DNA of 64,000 nt from Vandammella animalimorsus (GCF_002285285.1 NZ_NSJF01000001.1:728789-792788); one strand, 5' to 3'. Counted from the stretch's first letter, positions 34,510 through 44,810 are shown. Program-made: numbers and translations. Notes: generated from the sequence alone by a model not told the origin.

Positions 34510-35925
34510 TCACAGCGAGTAATACATTTCGAATTCCAGCGGGTGCACGGCCTGGCGAAAGCGCGTGACTTCGCCCATCTTCAGCTCGATGTAGGCGTCC
34601 AGCATGGCGTCGGTGAACACGCCGCCTTTGGTGAGAAAGGCCCTGTCGGCGTCCAGCGCTTCGATCGCCTGATCCAGGCTGTGGCAAACGGTGGGAATCA
34701 GCGCGTCTTCCTCGGGCGGCAGGTGGTACAGGTCTTTGGTGGCCGCCTCGCCGGGGTGGATTTTGTTTTCCACCCCGTCCAACCCGGCCATGAGCAGCGC
34801 GGCAAAGCCCAGGTAGGGGTTCATCAGCGGATCGGGAAAGCGCGCTTCCACGCGGCGCGCCTTGGGGTTGGTGACGAAGGGCACGCGGATGGAGGCCGAG
34901 CGGTTCTTGGCCGAGTAGGCGAGCTTGACTGGCGCCTCAAAGCCGGGCACCAGCCGCTTGTAGCTGTTGGTGCCCGGGTTGGTGATGGCGTTGAGCGCGC
35001 GCGCGTGCTTGATGAGGCCGCCGATGTAGTACAACGCAAAGTCCGACAGGCCCGCGTAGCCCTCACCGGCAAAGAGGTTCTTGCCGTCCTTCCAGACCGA
35101 TTGGTGCACGTGCATGCCCGAGCCGTTGTCGCCCACGATGGGCTTGGGCATGAAGGTGGCCGTCTTGCCGTAGAGGTTGGCCACGTTGTGGATGACGTAC
35201 TTTTGCAGCTGCGTCCAGTCCGCGCGTTTGACCAGGGTGCTGAACTGGGTGCCGATTTCGTTCTGGCCCGCGCCAGCCACTTCGTGGTGGAACACCTCCA
35301 CGGGGATGCCCAGTGACTCAAGCACCAACGACATTTCGGCGCGCATGTCCTGCGTGCTGTCCACCGGCGGCACAGGAAAATAGCCGCCCTTGACCGTGGG
35401 GCGGTGGCCGCGGTTGCCGCCTTCGAGCCGCGCGCCGGTGTTCCAGGGCGCTTCGTATTCTTCGATTTCAAAGCCGACCTTGCCGGGGGAGTTCTCCCAG
35501 CGCACGCCGTCGAACAGGAAAAATTCCGGCTCGGGGCCGAAGTAGGCGGTGTCGCCCAGGCCGGAGGCTTTCAGATAGGCCTCGGCGCGCTTGGCGATGC
35601 TGCGCGGGTCGCGCTCGTAGGGGGTGCCGTCGGCTGGGTCCACCACATCACAGGTCAGAAACAGCGTGGGCTCCTGGAAGAAGGGGTCGATGTTGGCGGT
35701 GTCGGGGTCGGGCATGAGCAGCATGTCCGAGGCTTCGACGCCTTTCCATCCCGGCATGGAGGAGCCGTCAAACGCATGGCCGCTGTGGAACTTGTCCTCA
35801 TCGAAATGGGACACCGGCACGGTGACGTGCTGCTCTTTGCCACGGGTGTCGGTGAAGCGGAAATCAACGAACTTGATGTCGTTTTCTTCGACCATTGCCA
35901 TGACGTCATCGACTGTTTTTGCCAT
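34510..35925 (-). CDS. glnA: Glutamine synthetase type I
   Basis: GlnA makes glutamine from glutamate, ammonia and ATP in the cytoplasm. The 471-residue product is full length, starting [24 protein letters not shown], with [18 protein letters not shown], the catalytic [11 protein letters not shown] region, [30 protein letters not shown] and the adenylylation site tyrosine in [10 protein letters not shown], so it is probably controlled by GlnE. AGGAG lies 7 bases before the ATG at 35925; a frame open further upstream is not needed. The 237-bp spacer to ppk shows no sigma-54 promoter or NtrC site that I can defend. ntrBC are not adjacent. Confidence 0.97.
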   Translation of the reverse strand: MAKTVDDVMAMVEENDIKFVDFRFTDTRGKEQHVTVPVSHFDEDKFHSGHAFDGSSMPGWKGVEASDMLLMPDPDTANIDPFFQEPTLFLTCDVVDPADGTPYERDPRSIAKRAEAYLKASGLGDTAYFGPEPEFFLFDGVRWENSPGKVGFEIEEYEAPWNTGARLEGGNRGHRPTVKGGYFPVPPVDSTQDMRAEMSLVLESLGIPVEVFHHEVAGAGQNEIGTQFSTLVKRADWTQLQKYVIHNVANLYGKTATFMPKPIVGDNGSGMHVHQSVWKDGKNLFAGEGYAGLSDFALYYIGGLIKHARALNAITNPGTNSYKRLVPGFEAPVKLAYSAKNRSASIRVPFVTNPKARRVEARFPDPLMNPYLGFAALLMAGLDGVENKIHPGEAATKDLYHLPPEEDALIPTVCHSLDQAIEALDADRAFLTKGGVFTDAMLDAYIELKMGEVTRFRQAVHPLEFEMYYSL

Positions 35926-36162
35926 AAGGGCACTCCTGCTCGTAGGAAAACTCGGTGGGGAAATTGGGTGGGGCATGAAAGCCCAAGGCGCCGTAGCCGC
36001 CCAGGCCGGCCTGAAAAAAACCTCTGCGCGCTGGCGGGCGCCGCGCGCGGCGCGAAGCTTACTGCATGTCGTATCGCACCAGCGCGAGCCGGGCTTTGTT
36101 TTGGCCCATGCGTGGCGCGCCAGCGCAGACGGGCAATGCTGGCGCTGGCTTTTGGCATGTCA

Positions 36163-38745
36163 CTACTTTTTCTTGGCGCTCTTGGTGCGTGCCGTCAGCT
36201 GCGCGGCAGAGGAGGAACCGGCGCTGCGCGGGCGCGGGCGCAGGGCCGAGGCCGTGCTGAAGTAATGCGCCAGCATTTGCTGGGCGCTAACGCCCACGGT
36301 GTCGCCATCGAGGCGGCGGTACTGGCCCTCCTCCTGCAGCACCCAGGCATCCTGGTCGTCCATCAGATAGGCCACCAGGCATTCGTCCACGATGCGCTGG
36401 CGCAGCGCCGCGTCGCGCACCGGCCAGGCCAGCTCCACGCGCCGCGCCATGTTGCGGTTCATCCAGTCGGCGCTGGCCAGGTACAGCTGCTCCTGCTGCC
36501 CGGCCTGGAAGAAGAACACCCGCGTGTGCTCCAGAAAGCGCCCGACGATGGATCGGATGCGGATGGCGCCGCCGGCAGGCGTGGCGTGCAGCGCCGGCAG
36601 CACGCAGGCCGCGCGCACGATCAGGTCGATCTGCACGCCGTGCTGGGCCGCCTGGTGCAGGGCGGCGGCCAGCTTCCAATCGGTCAGCGCGTTCATCTTG
36701 GCAACGATGCGCGCCGGCTGGCCGGCCTGGGCGGCGGCCTGGGCCTGGGCGATGTGCTCCATCAGCGTGGCATGCAGCGTGAAGGGCGCCACCAGCAGGC
36801 GGTTGAGCGGCGGCAATGCCACCTGGCTGGCCAGCAGCGTGAAGACGGCATCCATGTCGGCGGTGATGGCGTCGTTGGCCGTCAAATAGCTCAGATCGGT
36901 ATAGAGCTTTGCCGTGCGCGGGTTGTAGTTGCCCGTGGACAAATGCCCATAGCGCTTGAGGCCGCGCGCCTCGCGGCGCGTGACCAGCAGCATCTTGCCG
37001 TGCGTCTTCAAGCCGACGATGCCATAGACCACCTGCACGCCGATGGCTTCGAGCATCTCGGCCCAGTTGATGTTGTTCTCCTCGTCAAAGCGGGCCTTGA
37101 GCTCGACCACGGCGGTGACTTCCTTGCCTTTGCGCACGGCCTCGCGCAGCAGCTCCATCATCACCGAGTCCGCGCCAGTGCGGTAAACCGTCTGCTTGAT
37201 GGCCAGCACGTCCGGATCCTTGACGGCCTGGCGCAGAAACTCCACCACGGCATCAAAGCTCTCGAATGGCTGGTGGATCAGCACGTCCTTCTGGCGGATG
37301 CGTGCAAACAGGTTCTCGCTGTTCTTGAGCGAGCGCGGCCACTGCGGAATCCAGCGCGGGAACAGCAGCGCCGGGCGCTCGCCATCGACCAGGTCGATGA
37401 CCTGGTTCAGGCGCACCAGGTTCACCGGCCCCTCGACGCGGTACAGCGCTTGCTCGGGCAGCTCGAACTCGGCCAGCAGCAGATTCACGATGGGCGCCGA
37501 GCAGCCGTGCGAGACCTCGATGCGCGTGGCCTTGCCGAAGTGCCGGTGCTGCAGGCCCCTGCGCAGCGCCGTGCGCAGGTTCTGCACCTCGCCCTCGGTG
37601 ACGGCCAGATCCGAGTGGCGCGTGACGCGAAACTGCGAAAACTCCACCACCTTGCGCCCCGGGAACAGCTCGGGCAGGTGCGTGCGGATGATGCTCGATA
37701 GGCTGATCACGCCGATCTTGCCCTTGCCCCCGGCCAGCGCATCGGGCAAGCGCACAAAGCGCGACAGCACGCGCGGCACTTTGACGATGGCGATCTCGTT
37801 GCGGTTGCCAAAGGCGTCCTCGCCATCGAGGCGCACAATGAAATTCAGCGTCTTGTTGGCCACCTGCGGGAAGGGGTGCGCCGGATCGAGCGCCACCGGC
37901 GTCAGCAGCGGCCGCACCTCGCGCTCGAAATACTCCTTGACCCAGCGGCGCTGGCCGGCATTGCGCTTGCCGTGCGAGAAGATCTGGATGCCCTGCTCCT
38001 GCAGCGCCGGCAGCAGCGCCTTGTTGTAGAGCGCGTACTGGCGCTGCACCAACTGTTGCGCCTTGTGCGACAGCCGCGCATAGCTTTGCACGGAAAACTC
38101 GTCGTCCTCCACGCCATCGCGCGCGGCCTCCAGGTGGTCGGCCACGCGCACCTCGAAGAACTCATCCAGGTTGGAAGAGACGATGCACAGATAGCGCAGC
38201 CGCTCCAGCAGCGGCACATCGTCGCGCTCGGCCCAGTCGAACACCCGCTCGTTGAAATCCAGAATGCTGCCGTCCCGATCCAGCCAGGCAATGCCATCGG
38301 GCCGCGCCAGGTGCACGATCAGCTCGCTCTCGGCCTCGATCTGCTTGCGGCTCAGGCTCCAGGCCGAGCCCGTCGTGGCCTGCAGCGCCTGGGCCGTGCG
38401 CAGCGCATCGCTGAGGCTGTCGGCATCGGCGCGGCGCAGCACCAGCGCGCCAGGCTGCGGCACGGCGGCGCCGGTCTTTTGGGTTTGCCTAGCCTGCTTG
38501 GATGGTTTGGGCGGTTTGGCCTGCTTCGCGGCCTTGCCCGCCTTATCCGCCTTGCTGGCCTTGGCAGTCTTCTTGCGATCGCTGCGCTGCTTGGCCGCTT
38601 TCGGGCCCTTGCCCGGCCTGGGCTGTTCTGGCTGCTGCGATGCCTGCACTGCCAACTTGCCTTGTTCGCCACTGGGCAGCGCCAGCGGCTGGGCCTGTGC
38701 AACAAAAGCAGCGGTGGATTTTTCGGGGGATTTCTTTCGGGCCAT
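36163..38745 (-). CDS. ppk1: Polyphosphate kinase with a long Lys-rich N-terminal extension
   Basis: PPK1 reversibly builds polyphosphate from ATP at the inner membrane. The conserved enzyme begins about residue 150 (SILDFNERVFDWAERDDVPLLERLRYLCIVSSNLDEFFEVRV). The phosphorylated histidine is in YGHLSTGNYNPRTAKLYTDLSYLT and the second conserved histidine in RFLEHTRVFFF. The 860-residue length exceeds the usual 690-720 because of about 150 extra N-terminal residues, of which residues 44-90 are dominated by Lys, Ala and Gln, and a Ser/Arg/Lys-rich tail (RPRPRSAGSSSAAQLTARTKSAKKK). The ATG at 38745 is the likely start; a TTG two codons upstream is possible. No strong ribosome site is visible. 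Confidence 0.93.
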   Translation of the reverse strand: MARKKSPEKSTAAFVAQAQPLALPSGEQGKLAVQASQQPEQPRPGKGPKAAKQRSDRKKTAKASKADKAGKAAKQAKPPKPSKQARQTQKTGAAVPQPGALVLRRADADSLSDALRTAQALQATTGSAWSLSRKQIEAESELIVHLARPDGIAWLDRDGSILDFNERVFDWAERDDVPLLERLRYLCIVSSNLDEFFEVRVADHLEAARDGVEDDEFSVQSYARLSHKAQQLVQRQYALYNKALLPALQEQGIQIFSHGKRNAGQRRWVKEYFEREVRPLLTPVALDPAHPFPQVANKTLNFIVRLDGEDAFGNRNEIAIVKVPRVLSRFVRLPDALAGGKGKIGVISLSSIIRTHLPELFPGRKVVEFSQFRVTRHSDLAVTEGEVQNLRTALRRGLQHRHFGKATRIEVSHGCSAPIVNLLLAEFELPEQALYRVEGPVNLVRLNQVIDLVDGERPALLFPRWIPQWPRSLKNSENLFARIRQKDVLIHQPFESFDAVVEFLRQAVKDPDVLAIKQTVYRTGADSVMMELLREAVRKGKEVTAVVELKARFDEENNINWAEMLEAIGVQVVYGIVGLKTHGKMLLVTRREARGLKRYGHLSTGNYNPRTAKLYTDLSYLTANDAITADMDAVFTLLASQVALPPLNRLLVAPFTLHATLMEHIAQAQAAAQAGQPARIVAKMNALTDWKLAAALHQAAQHGVQIDLIVRAACVLPALHATPAGGAIRIRSIVGRFLEHTRVFFFQAGQQEQLYLASADWMNRNMARRVELAWPVRDAALRQRIVDECLVAYLMDDQDAWVLQEEGQYRRLDGDTVGVSAQQMLAHYFSTASALRPRPRSAGSSSAAQLTARTKSAKKK

Positions 38746-38961
38746 GCGCAATGCCGTATGTCAAAAAAAGCGCCGCAAGTGTCGCACGCCTTGCGCCCTG
38801 CGGCACAGACAAAGCGCCTGCCGCGCTCAACTTCTCACGCCTTGCTGGCCGGTACGCCAAAACCAGTGCGCAAGGGCCGAAGGCAAAACCCAAGGCACGG
38901 CCGGCGCGCCAGCAACACGCTGCCTACAATGGCCCGCCCGCCACAGCCATTGCCTGCCCAC

Positions 38962-39294
38962 ATGCCCCACACCGCCCTGCCCTTTGCCATCGAGCTTTGG
39001 CTGCCCGAAGAGCTGCCGCCGCACCAGCGCCAGCAGGCGCAACAGGCCTTCGCCCAGGCCCTGGCTCAATCCCTGGGCGACGCCGCGCTGGTCTTGCCCA
39101 CCTATCAGGCCTTCGTCGCCATCGTGCAGGCCCAGGGCACGGGCAGCGCCGAAGGCATCGACGTGGAAAACCTGCCCGACGCCCAGCGCCACGTCTTCGA
39201 AAGCTGGCGCCTGGCCGAAACCCAGGCCATGCAGGCCGTGTTCGGCCCCCAGCGCCACATGGGCGAAGGGCTGTACACGCTGCGCGCGCTGTAA
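38962..39294 (+). CDS. Hypothetical protein
   Basis: A 110-residue protein of unknown function (MPHTALPFAIELWLPEELPPHQRQQAQQAFAQALAQSLGDAALVLPTYQAFVAIVQAQ, then AEGIDVENLPDAQRHVFESWRLAETQAMQAVFGPQ and ending EGLYTLRAL). It is soluble with no signal or membrane segment. A TACAAT at 38925-38930 could be its -10 element, which would make the ATG at 38962 the start rather than the one at 38929. It is divergent from ppk and 223 bp upstream of pdxY on the same strand. Confidence 0.72.
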   Translation: MPHTALPFAIELWLPEELPPHQRQQAQQAFAQALAQSLGDAALVLPTYQAFVAIVQAQGTGSAEGIDVENLPDAQRHVFESWRLAETQAMQAVFGPQRHMGEGLYTLRAL

Positions 39295-39517
39295 GCCGCG
39301 TAAGCTGCCCGCTCAACCTCTTGGCGCGGGCGGGCAAAAGCGCTTGGGCAGGTTCGGGGCTTTCTCCGCCTGCTTTGTGAAAACCCGCAATGTCGCCATC
39401 CAATCTGGCCGGGCGGCACTTTTCTGGCCCGGCAAGCCGCCTGCCGCCACGGCTTGCAGGCATACTTGCGCTCTTTTTTCTCCTACGGCCCTTTTCTTCT
39501 CACCGATCTCACCGACC

Positions 39518-40378
39518 ATGAGCGCACCTCTTGTCCTTTCCGTCCAATCGCACGTCGCCTACGGCCATGCTGGCAATTCGGCGGCGGTGTTTGCCATGCA
39601 GCGCCTGGGCATTGAAGTCCTGCCTGTGCACACGGTGCAGTTCTCCAACCACACGGGCTATGGCGCATTCCGTGGCCAGGTGTTCGATGTGGCGCACCTG
39701 CGCGAGGTGTTCCAGGGCATCGAGGAGCGCGGCCTGCTGCCGAAAATTTCTGCCGTGCTCTCTGGCTACATGGGCGACAGCAGCATTGGCGATGCCATCA
39801 TCGACATTGCCCAGCGCGTGCGCCAGGCCAACCCGGCGGCGCTGTATCTGTGCGATCCGGTGTTCGGCGACGTGGGACGCGGCGTGTTCGTGCGCCCAGG
39901 CATTGCCGAATACCACCGCGACCACACCCTGGCGGCGGCGGACATCATCACGCCCAACCAGTTCGAGTTCGAGCAGCTCATGGGAGTGACGCTGCAATCG
40001 ACCGCCCATGCGGTCGAAGTGGCGCGCCGCCACATTGCCAGCACGGGCAAGACAGTGGTCATCACCAGCCTGGTCACGCCCGACATCGCCCAGGGCCAAC
40101 TGGCCACGCTGGCCGTGCGCGCCCAGCAGGCCTGGGTCGTGCACACGCCCATCATTGCGCGCACGCCGCTGCCCAATGGCATGGGCGATGCGTTCTCGGC
40201 CATTTTGCTGGCGCACCTGCTGCAACAGCGCCCGCTGCCCGAGGCGCTGCAACAGGCCACGGCCAGCCTGTACGCGCTGGTGGGCCACACCCAGGATGGT
40301 CAGCGCGACCTGCCGCTGATCGAGCAGCAGGCGCAGATCGTGCAACCGCAGCAGCAGTTCGAGGTGGTGGCGCTTTAA
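39518..40378 (+). CDS. pdxY: Pyridoxal kinase PdxY
   Basis: PdxY phosphorylates pyridoxal in the vitamin B6 salvage pathway. The 286-residue protein has the family start LVLSVQSHVAYGHAGNSAAVFAMQRLG, HTVQFSNHTGYGAFRGQVFD, the YLCDPVFGDVGRGVFV segment, ADIITPNQFEFEQLMG and the catalytic GMGDAFSAILLAHLL, all typical of the PdxY/PdxK ribokinase-like fold. The start ATG at 39518 begins the conserved region. It converges with relA (66 bp between the ends). Confidence 0.95.
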   Translation: MSAPLVLSVQSHVAYGHAGNSAAVFAMQRLGIEVLPVHTVQFSNHTGYGAFRGQVFDVAHLREVFQGIEERGLLPKISAVLSGYMGDSSIGDAIIDIAQRVRQANPAALYLCDPVFGDVGRGVFVRPGIAEYHRDHTLAAADIITPNQFEFEQLMGVTLQSTAHAVEVARRHIASTGKTVVITSLVTPDIAQGQLATLAVRAQQAWVVHTPIIARTPLPNGMGDAFSAILLAHLLQQRPLPEALQQATASLYALVGHTQDGQRDLPLIEQQAQIVQPQQQFEVVAL

Positions 40379-40443
40379 AGCAGTCGGCAGTCAGCGCCGG
40401 CGCTTGCGCCGACGCGAGGATTTCGAGGGCAGGCGTTTGGCCC

Positions 40444-42711
40444 TCAGCGCCGCCGCGCCGTGCGCACGCCGGGCACCTGGGCGACGGCGGCGAGCACACC
40501 CTGCAGGCGGGTGGCGCTGTGCACTTCGACGGTGAAGACCATCGTGGCGGTGTTGTTCTTGTGGCTGCGCGTTTGCACGCCGATGACGTTGGTGCGCTCA
40601 CGCGTGAGCACGTCGGAGATGTCGCGCAGCAGGCCCTGGCGGTCCTGGGCCTGCACGTGGATTTCCATCGGGTACAGGGCCTTGCCGCTCGCGTCGGCGC
40701 CGCCAGCGGCGCCTGCGCTGTCGCGCCATTGCACTTCGATCAGGCGCTCGGGCGAGGTATTGCGCATTTTCTGAAAGTTGCTGCAGCTGCTGCGGTGGAT
40801 GGCCACGCCCTTGCCGCGCGTGACGAAGCCGCCGATCTCGTCGGGCGGCGCTGGCATGCAGCATTTGGCCAGGTGCGTCATCAGTGAGTCCATGCCCACC
40901 ACCAGCACCTTGCCGCTGCCGCCGCTGCGCGGCTTGCGCAGCACCACGGTGTCGCTGCTGGCCTGGCCCGGCTCCTCGCCCGGCGCGGGGCGCAGCAGGG
41001 CTTCGAGCGTGCGCAGCGAGAACTCGTCCTTGCCCACGACTTCAAAAAAGGCGTCGGCGGATTTGAAGCCCAGCTGTTCAGCGATCGACTCGAGCTTGAG
41101 CGCCGTCTTGCCTTCGCGCTGCAGGATTTTCTCCACCACCTCGCGCCCTTTGGCGACGGTCTGCTGCTGCAGTTGGGCGTTGAACCAGGCGCGCACCTTG
41201 CTGCGCGCACGGTTGCTGCTCAGATAGCCCAGCTCGGGGTTGAGCCAGTCGCGCGAGGGGCCGCCGTCCTTGGCGGCGACGATCTCCACCGTCTGGCCGT
41301 TTTGCAGCGGCGTGTTCAGCGCCACCATGGCGCCATCGACCTTGGCGCCACGGCAGCGGTGGCCCAGGCTGGTGTGCACGGTGTAGGCAAAATCCAGCGG
41401 CGTGCCGCCCTTGGGCAGCTCGACGATGGAGGCATTGGGCGTGAGCACGTAGATGCGGTCGTCGAACAGGCCCAGCGCGCGCACTTCGTCGCTGTCGGCG
41501 AATTCGCGCTCCCAGGCCAACAGCTGGCGCAGCACGGCGATCTTGGCGTCGTACTCGCCACTGGCGGACACGCCGGCATAGCCCTTGGTGCCCGCCTCCT
41601 TGTAGGCCCAATGCGCGGCCACGCCGGTCTCGGCGTGCTCGTGCATGGCCTGGGTGCGGATCTGGATTTCCACCGCCCGGCCCTGCGCGTCGCGCACCAC
41701 CGTGTGCAGCGATTGGTAGCCGTTGGGCTTGGGCTTGGCGATGTAGTCATCGAACTCGGCCTCGATGGGCGTGAAGTGCGTGTGAATCCAGCCCAGGGCC
41801 TCGTAGCACTCGGGCACGCTGGGGACGATGATGCGCATGGCCCGCAGGTCAAAGAGCTGCTCGAAGGCCAGCGATTTGCCGCGCATCTTTTTGACGATGC
41901 TGTAGATGTGCTTGGGCCGACCCTGCACGACGGCCTGCACGCCGCGACGCTGGAGCTGGCTGCGCACTTCATCGCACAGCTGCTGCATGTACTGCTCGCG
42001 CTCGCGCCGCTTGGCCGCGAGCTTGCCGGCCACTTCGTGGTAGGTCTCGGGCTCCAGAAAGCGGAAGGCCAGATCCTCGATTTCCCACTTGAACTGCCAG
42101 ATGCCCAGCCGGTTGGCCAGCGGCGCGAACACGTACAGGCTTTCCTCGGCCAGCAGCGGGTCGATGGGCACCTTGCTGCTGGCGTGGTAGCGCAGCGTCT
42201 GCAGGCGCGAGGCCAGGCGGATGAGCACCACGCGCAGATCGCGCGAGAAGGCCAGCAGCATCTTGCGCACCGTCTCGGTGTGCTCGATCTTGGCCTCGCC
42301 CTGCTTGCGCGCGCCCGAGCCGCTGCGCGCCTGGCCCTGTATCTGCATGAGCTTGGAGGTCTCCACCGCCAGCGCTGCATAAGTCTCGCCAAAGCGGCGC
42401 GCAATGGCCTCCTGCGGCTGGTGCAGGTGGAACGAGGCATAGATCAGGTAAGTGGCCGCCTGCATGGCCTCGGAGCCGCCAATGGCCCGCAGCAGCTCGG
42501 CCACCGCATCGGCATGCGCCAGCACCGCCTCACCGTTGCGCAGCACTTCGCCGGCCAGCAGAGGTTGGGCAAAGGCGCGCGCGCGCGCCAGCATGTCCGT
42601 TTGGCTGGGCAGCATGGCCGCCGCCGCGCTCAGCAGCAGCGGCGGCGCCGGGGCAGCGGCGCCGAGCCCGTCCAGGGGCAGCGTAGGGGTCTCTGCAAGG
42701 GGGGAGTTCAT
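40444..42711 (-). CDS. relA: RelA-type (p)ppGpp synthetase
   Basis: A 755-residue RelA/SpoT homologue, responding to amino acid starvation on ribosomes. The N-terminal hydrolase region is degenerate: the HDxxED metal motif is missing (YLIYASFHLHQPQEAIARRFGETYAALAVETSK), so it should be synthetase-only, as in RelA. The synthetase core has GRPKHIYSIVKKMRGK, FDLRAMRIIVPS, KPKPNGYQSLHTVV and HEHAETGVAAHWAYKE. A TGS domain follows (YVLTPNASIVELPKGGTPLDFAYTVHTSLGHRCRGAKVDG), then the zinc-finger-like region with KCCMPAPPDEIGGFVTRGKGVAIHRSSC and a C-terminal ACT domain (IHVQAQDRQGLLRDISDVLTRE). Confidence 0.96.
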   Translation of the reverse strand: MNSPLAETPTLPLDGLGAAAPAPPLLLSAAAAMLPSQTDMLARARAFAQPLLAGEVLRNGEAVLAHADAVAELLRAIGGSEAMQAATYLIYASFHLHQPQEAIARRFGETYAALAVETSKLMQIQGQARSGSGARKQGEAKIEHTETVRKMLLAFSRDLRVVLIRLASRLQTLRYHASSKVPIDPLLAEESLYVFAPLANRLGIWQFKWEIEDLAFRFLEPETYHEVAGKLAAKRREREQYMQQLCDEVRSQLQRRGVQAVVQGRPKHIYSIVKKMRGKSLAFEQLFDLRAMRIIVPSVPECYEALGWIHTHFTPIEAEFDDYIAKPKPNGYQSLHTVVRDAQGRAVEIQIRTQAMHEHAETGVAAHWAYKEAGTKGYAGVSASGEYDAKIAVLRQLLAWEREFADSDEVRALGLFDDRIYVLTPNASIVELPKGGTPLDFAYTVHTSLGHRCRGAKVDGAMVALNTPLQNGQTVEIVAAKDGGPSRDWLNPELGYLSSNRARSKVRAWFNAQLQQQTVAKGREVVEKILQREGKTALKLESIAEQLGFKSADAFFEVVGKDEFSLRTLEALLRPAPGEEPGQASSDTVVLRKPRSGGSGKVLVVGMDSLMTHLAKCCMPAPPDEIGGFVTRGKGVAIHRSSCSNFQKMRNTSPERLIEVQWRDSAGAAGGADASGKALYPMEIHVQAQDRQGLLRDISDVLTRERTNVIGVQTRSHKNNTATMVFTVEVHSATRLQGVLAAVAQVPGVRTARRR

Positions 42712-42825
42712 AGCAAACCGTGAAGTCCGGGGCGTGCGCCGCGTGCCGCGTCGGGCGCAATGTGCGCACTATAGGACAAGCTGCGCGCGCATAGGCGCAT
42801 AGGCGCAAAGGCGCATGGCGCTGGT

Positions 42826-43833
42826 TCAGGCCTCGCCCAGCAGGAATTGCTCGACCACGGCCAGCTGTTCGGGCTGCACCAGCGTGGGCGCATGCCCCAC
42901 GCCTTCAAACTGCACCAGCTGCGCCTGCGGGCCGCGCCGGGTCATGGCCTGGGCGGTGGCGGCGCTGAGCAGATCGGACTGCGCGCCGCGCAGCAGCAGC
43001 GTGGGCAGGCGCAGCGCATCGTACAGGCTCCAAAGCACCTGCTCGCCTGCGCTGGCCGCCTCCTGAGTGAAGGATTGGTAGGGCTGCGCAATGGCCGGGT
43101 CGTAGTGCAGGGCCAGCCCGCCTGCGCCATCGCTGCGCAGCATCGGCGCCGACAGCGCCAGCCACTGCGCATCGCTGTGCGGGCCAAAGCCCACGGCAAT
43201 GCGCCGCAGGTACTCGGCCCCTTGCTGCAGGTCGGCAAAGCGCAGCGGCTGGCCCAGGTAGCTGCCGATGCGCTGCAGCGCCTGCCATTCGATGCTCGGC
43301 CCCACGTCGTTGAGCACCAGCCGCCCCAGCGGCAGCGGCAGGCTTGGCTGGGCCAACAGCCCCAGGCCGATCAGCCCACCCATGCTGGTGCCGACCCAAT
43401 CCATGCGGGCGATGGGCTGGCCCTGCGCCTGGGCCTGTTGTGCCAGCTCGGCCAGCAGCGCCTGCATGTCGCCCACATAGGTGGGGATCTGGTAGCCGTG
43501 GGCATCGGCCAGCCAATCGCTGCGCCCGCGCCCGACCACGTCCGGGCAGATCACGCGCGCCTTGCGCCGCAGGCGCTGCGCCAGCACGTCGAAGTCGCGG
43601 CCATTGCGCGTCAGCCCATGCACGCAGACGATGAGGTGGGCATTGCCCGCATCATCGGCTGCGGGCCAATCCCAGTAGGCCATGCGATGACTTTGCGCAT
43701 CGCCTGCGCCGTGCGGCCCGGCCTTGCTGGCGCCTGGGCACTGCACGTGGCGCAACTGCGCTGGCGGCGGCGCATCGGCGGCCCAGGCCGCGTTGGCGGT
43801 GCCAGTTGAGTGCTCATGCTGCAATTCGGACAT
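42826..43833 (-). CDS. Alpha/beta-fold hydrolase
   Basis: A 335-residue alpha/beta hydrolase with LIVCVHGLTRNGRDFDVLAQRL (oxyanion region), CPDVVGRGRSDWL, the nucleophile elbow GTSMGG (GxSxG), LRGAQSDLLS (acid) and the C-terminal histidine in EGVGHAPTLVQPEQLAVVE. GGAGG lies about 9 bases before the ATG at 43833; the frame is open for 53 codons upstream but without such a site. The first 70 residues are variable. The substrate is unknown; esterase or C-C hydrolase activity is possible. Confidence 0.87.
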   Translation of the reverse strand: MSELQHEHSTGTANAAWAADAPPPAQLRHVQCPGASKAGPHGAGDAQSHRMAYWDWPAADDAGNAHLIVCVHGLTRNGRDFDVLAQRLRRKARVICPDVVGRGRSDWLADAHGYQIPTYVGDMQALLAELAQQAQAQGQPIARMDWVGTSMGGLIGLGLLAQPSLPLPLGRLVLNDVGPSIEWQALQRIGSYLGQPLRFADLQQGAEYLRRIAVGFGPHSDAQWLALSAPMLRSDGAGGLALHYDPAIAQPYQSFTQEAASAGEQVLWSLYDALRLPTLLLRGAQSDLLSAATAQAMTRRGPQAQLVQFEGVGHAPTLVQPEQLAVVEQFLLGEA

Positions 43834-44024
43834 GCCTTTTCCCTCCAGTCCAGGGCCTTGCACAGGCTTTCGGGCAGGCCGCAGCAGCACAGCCGGCAAA
43901 GCTGCGAGAATGCGGCCTGCAAAGATTTTCTCCATGCCACGGCCCCGCACCAGACGGGGCCGCTTCGCGCACATCCTAATTGAAATCCGCAACCTGAAAT
44001 CTGCAACCGATACGGAGGCTTGTC

Positions 44025-44810
44025 ATGCATCTCAAAGGAAAAACCGCACTTGTCACCGGCTCCACCAGCGGCATTGGCCTGGGCATTGCCCAGGTGCTGG
44101 CCGCACAGGGCGCCAACATCCTGGTCAACGGCTTTGGCGATGCCGACGCGCCGCGCCGCGCCATCGAGCAGGCCGGCCAGGCGCACGGCATCCGCACCGC
44201 CTACCACGGCGCAGACCTGAGCAAGGTGGGCGAGATCGAGGATTTGATGGCTTACGCGCAAAAGGAATTCGGCCGCGTGGACGTGCTCGTCAACAACGCC
44301 GGCATCCAGCACACCGCCCGCATCGAGGACTTCCCGCCCGAGCGCTGGGACGCCATCATCGCCATCAACCTCAGCAGCGTGTTCCATACCACGCGGCTGG
44401 CGCTGCCGGCCATGCTTCAGGCCAACTGGGGCCGCATCATCAACATTGCCTCGGTGCATGGCCTGGTGGCCTCGGTGGAGAAATCGGCCTACGTGGCGGC
44501 CAAGCATGGCGTGGTTGGACTGACCAAGGTGACTGCGCTGGAGACGGCCACCACTGGCGTGACGGCCAATGCCATCTGCCCCGGCTGGGTGCTGACGCCG
44601 CTGGTGCAAAAGCAGATCGACGACCTGGCAAAGAACAACGGCATCAGCACCGATCAGGCCCAGGCCCAGCTGCTGGGCGCCAAGGAGCCCTCGCTGCGCT
44701 TTACCACGCCAGAGGAACTCGGCGAGCTGGCTGCCTTTTTCTGCTCGCCCGCCGGCGACAACGTTCGCGGCGTGGCCTGGAACATGGACGGCGGCTGGGT
44801 AGCCCAATAA
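44025..44810 (+). CDS. D-3-hydroxybutyrate dehydrogenase
   Basis: A 261-residue short-chain dehydrogenase that interconverts 3-hydroxybutyrate and acetoacetate with NAD, in use of polyhydroxybutyrate monomers. It has the cofactor loop TGSTSGIGLGIA, NNAGIQHTARIEDFPPERWDAIIAINLSSVFHT, the catalytic Ser-Tyr-Lys set in INIASVHGLVAS and YVAAKHG, and CPGWVLTPLVQKQI, all typical of the BdhA group. It is followed by dapD on the same strand after 137 bp. The substrate assignment is from close family resemblance. Confidence 0.9.
   Translation: MHLKGKTALVTGSTSGIGLGIAQVLAAQGANILVNGFGDADAPRRAIEQAGQAHGIRTAYHGADLSKVGEIEDLMAYAQKEFGRVDVLVNNAGIQHTARIEDFPPERWDAIIAINLSSVFHTTRLALPAMLQANWGRIINIASVHGLVASVEKSAYVAAKHGVVGLTKVTALETATTGVTANAICPGWVLTPLVQKQIDDLAKNNGISTDQAQAQLLGAKEPSLRFTTPEELGELAAFFCSPAGDNVRGVAWNMDGGWVAQ

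Noticed and set aside
35926..36162. Sigma-54 promoter and NtrC sites before glnA
   Set aside because: No GG-N10-GC pair with the right context or clear NtrC palindrome could be defended by eye.
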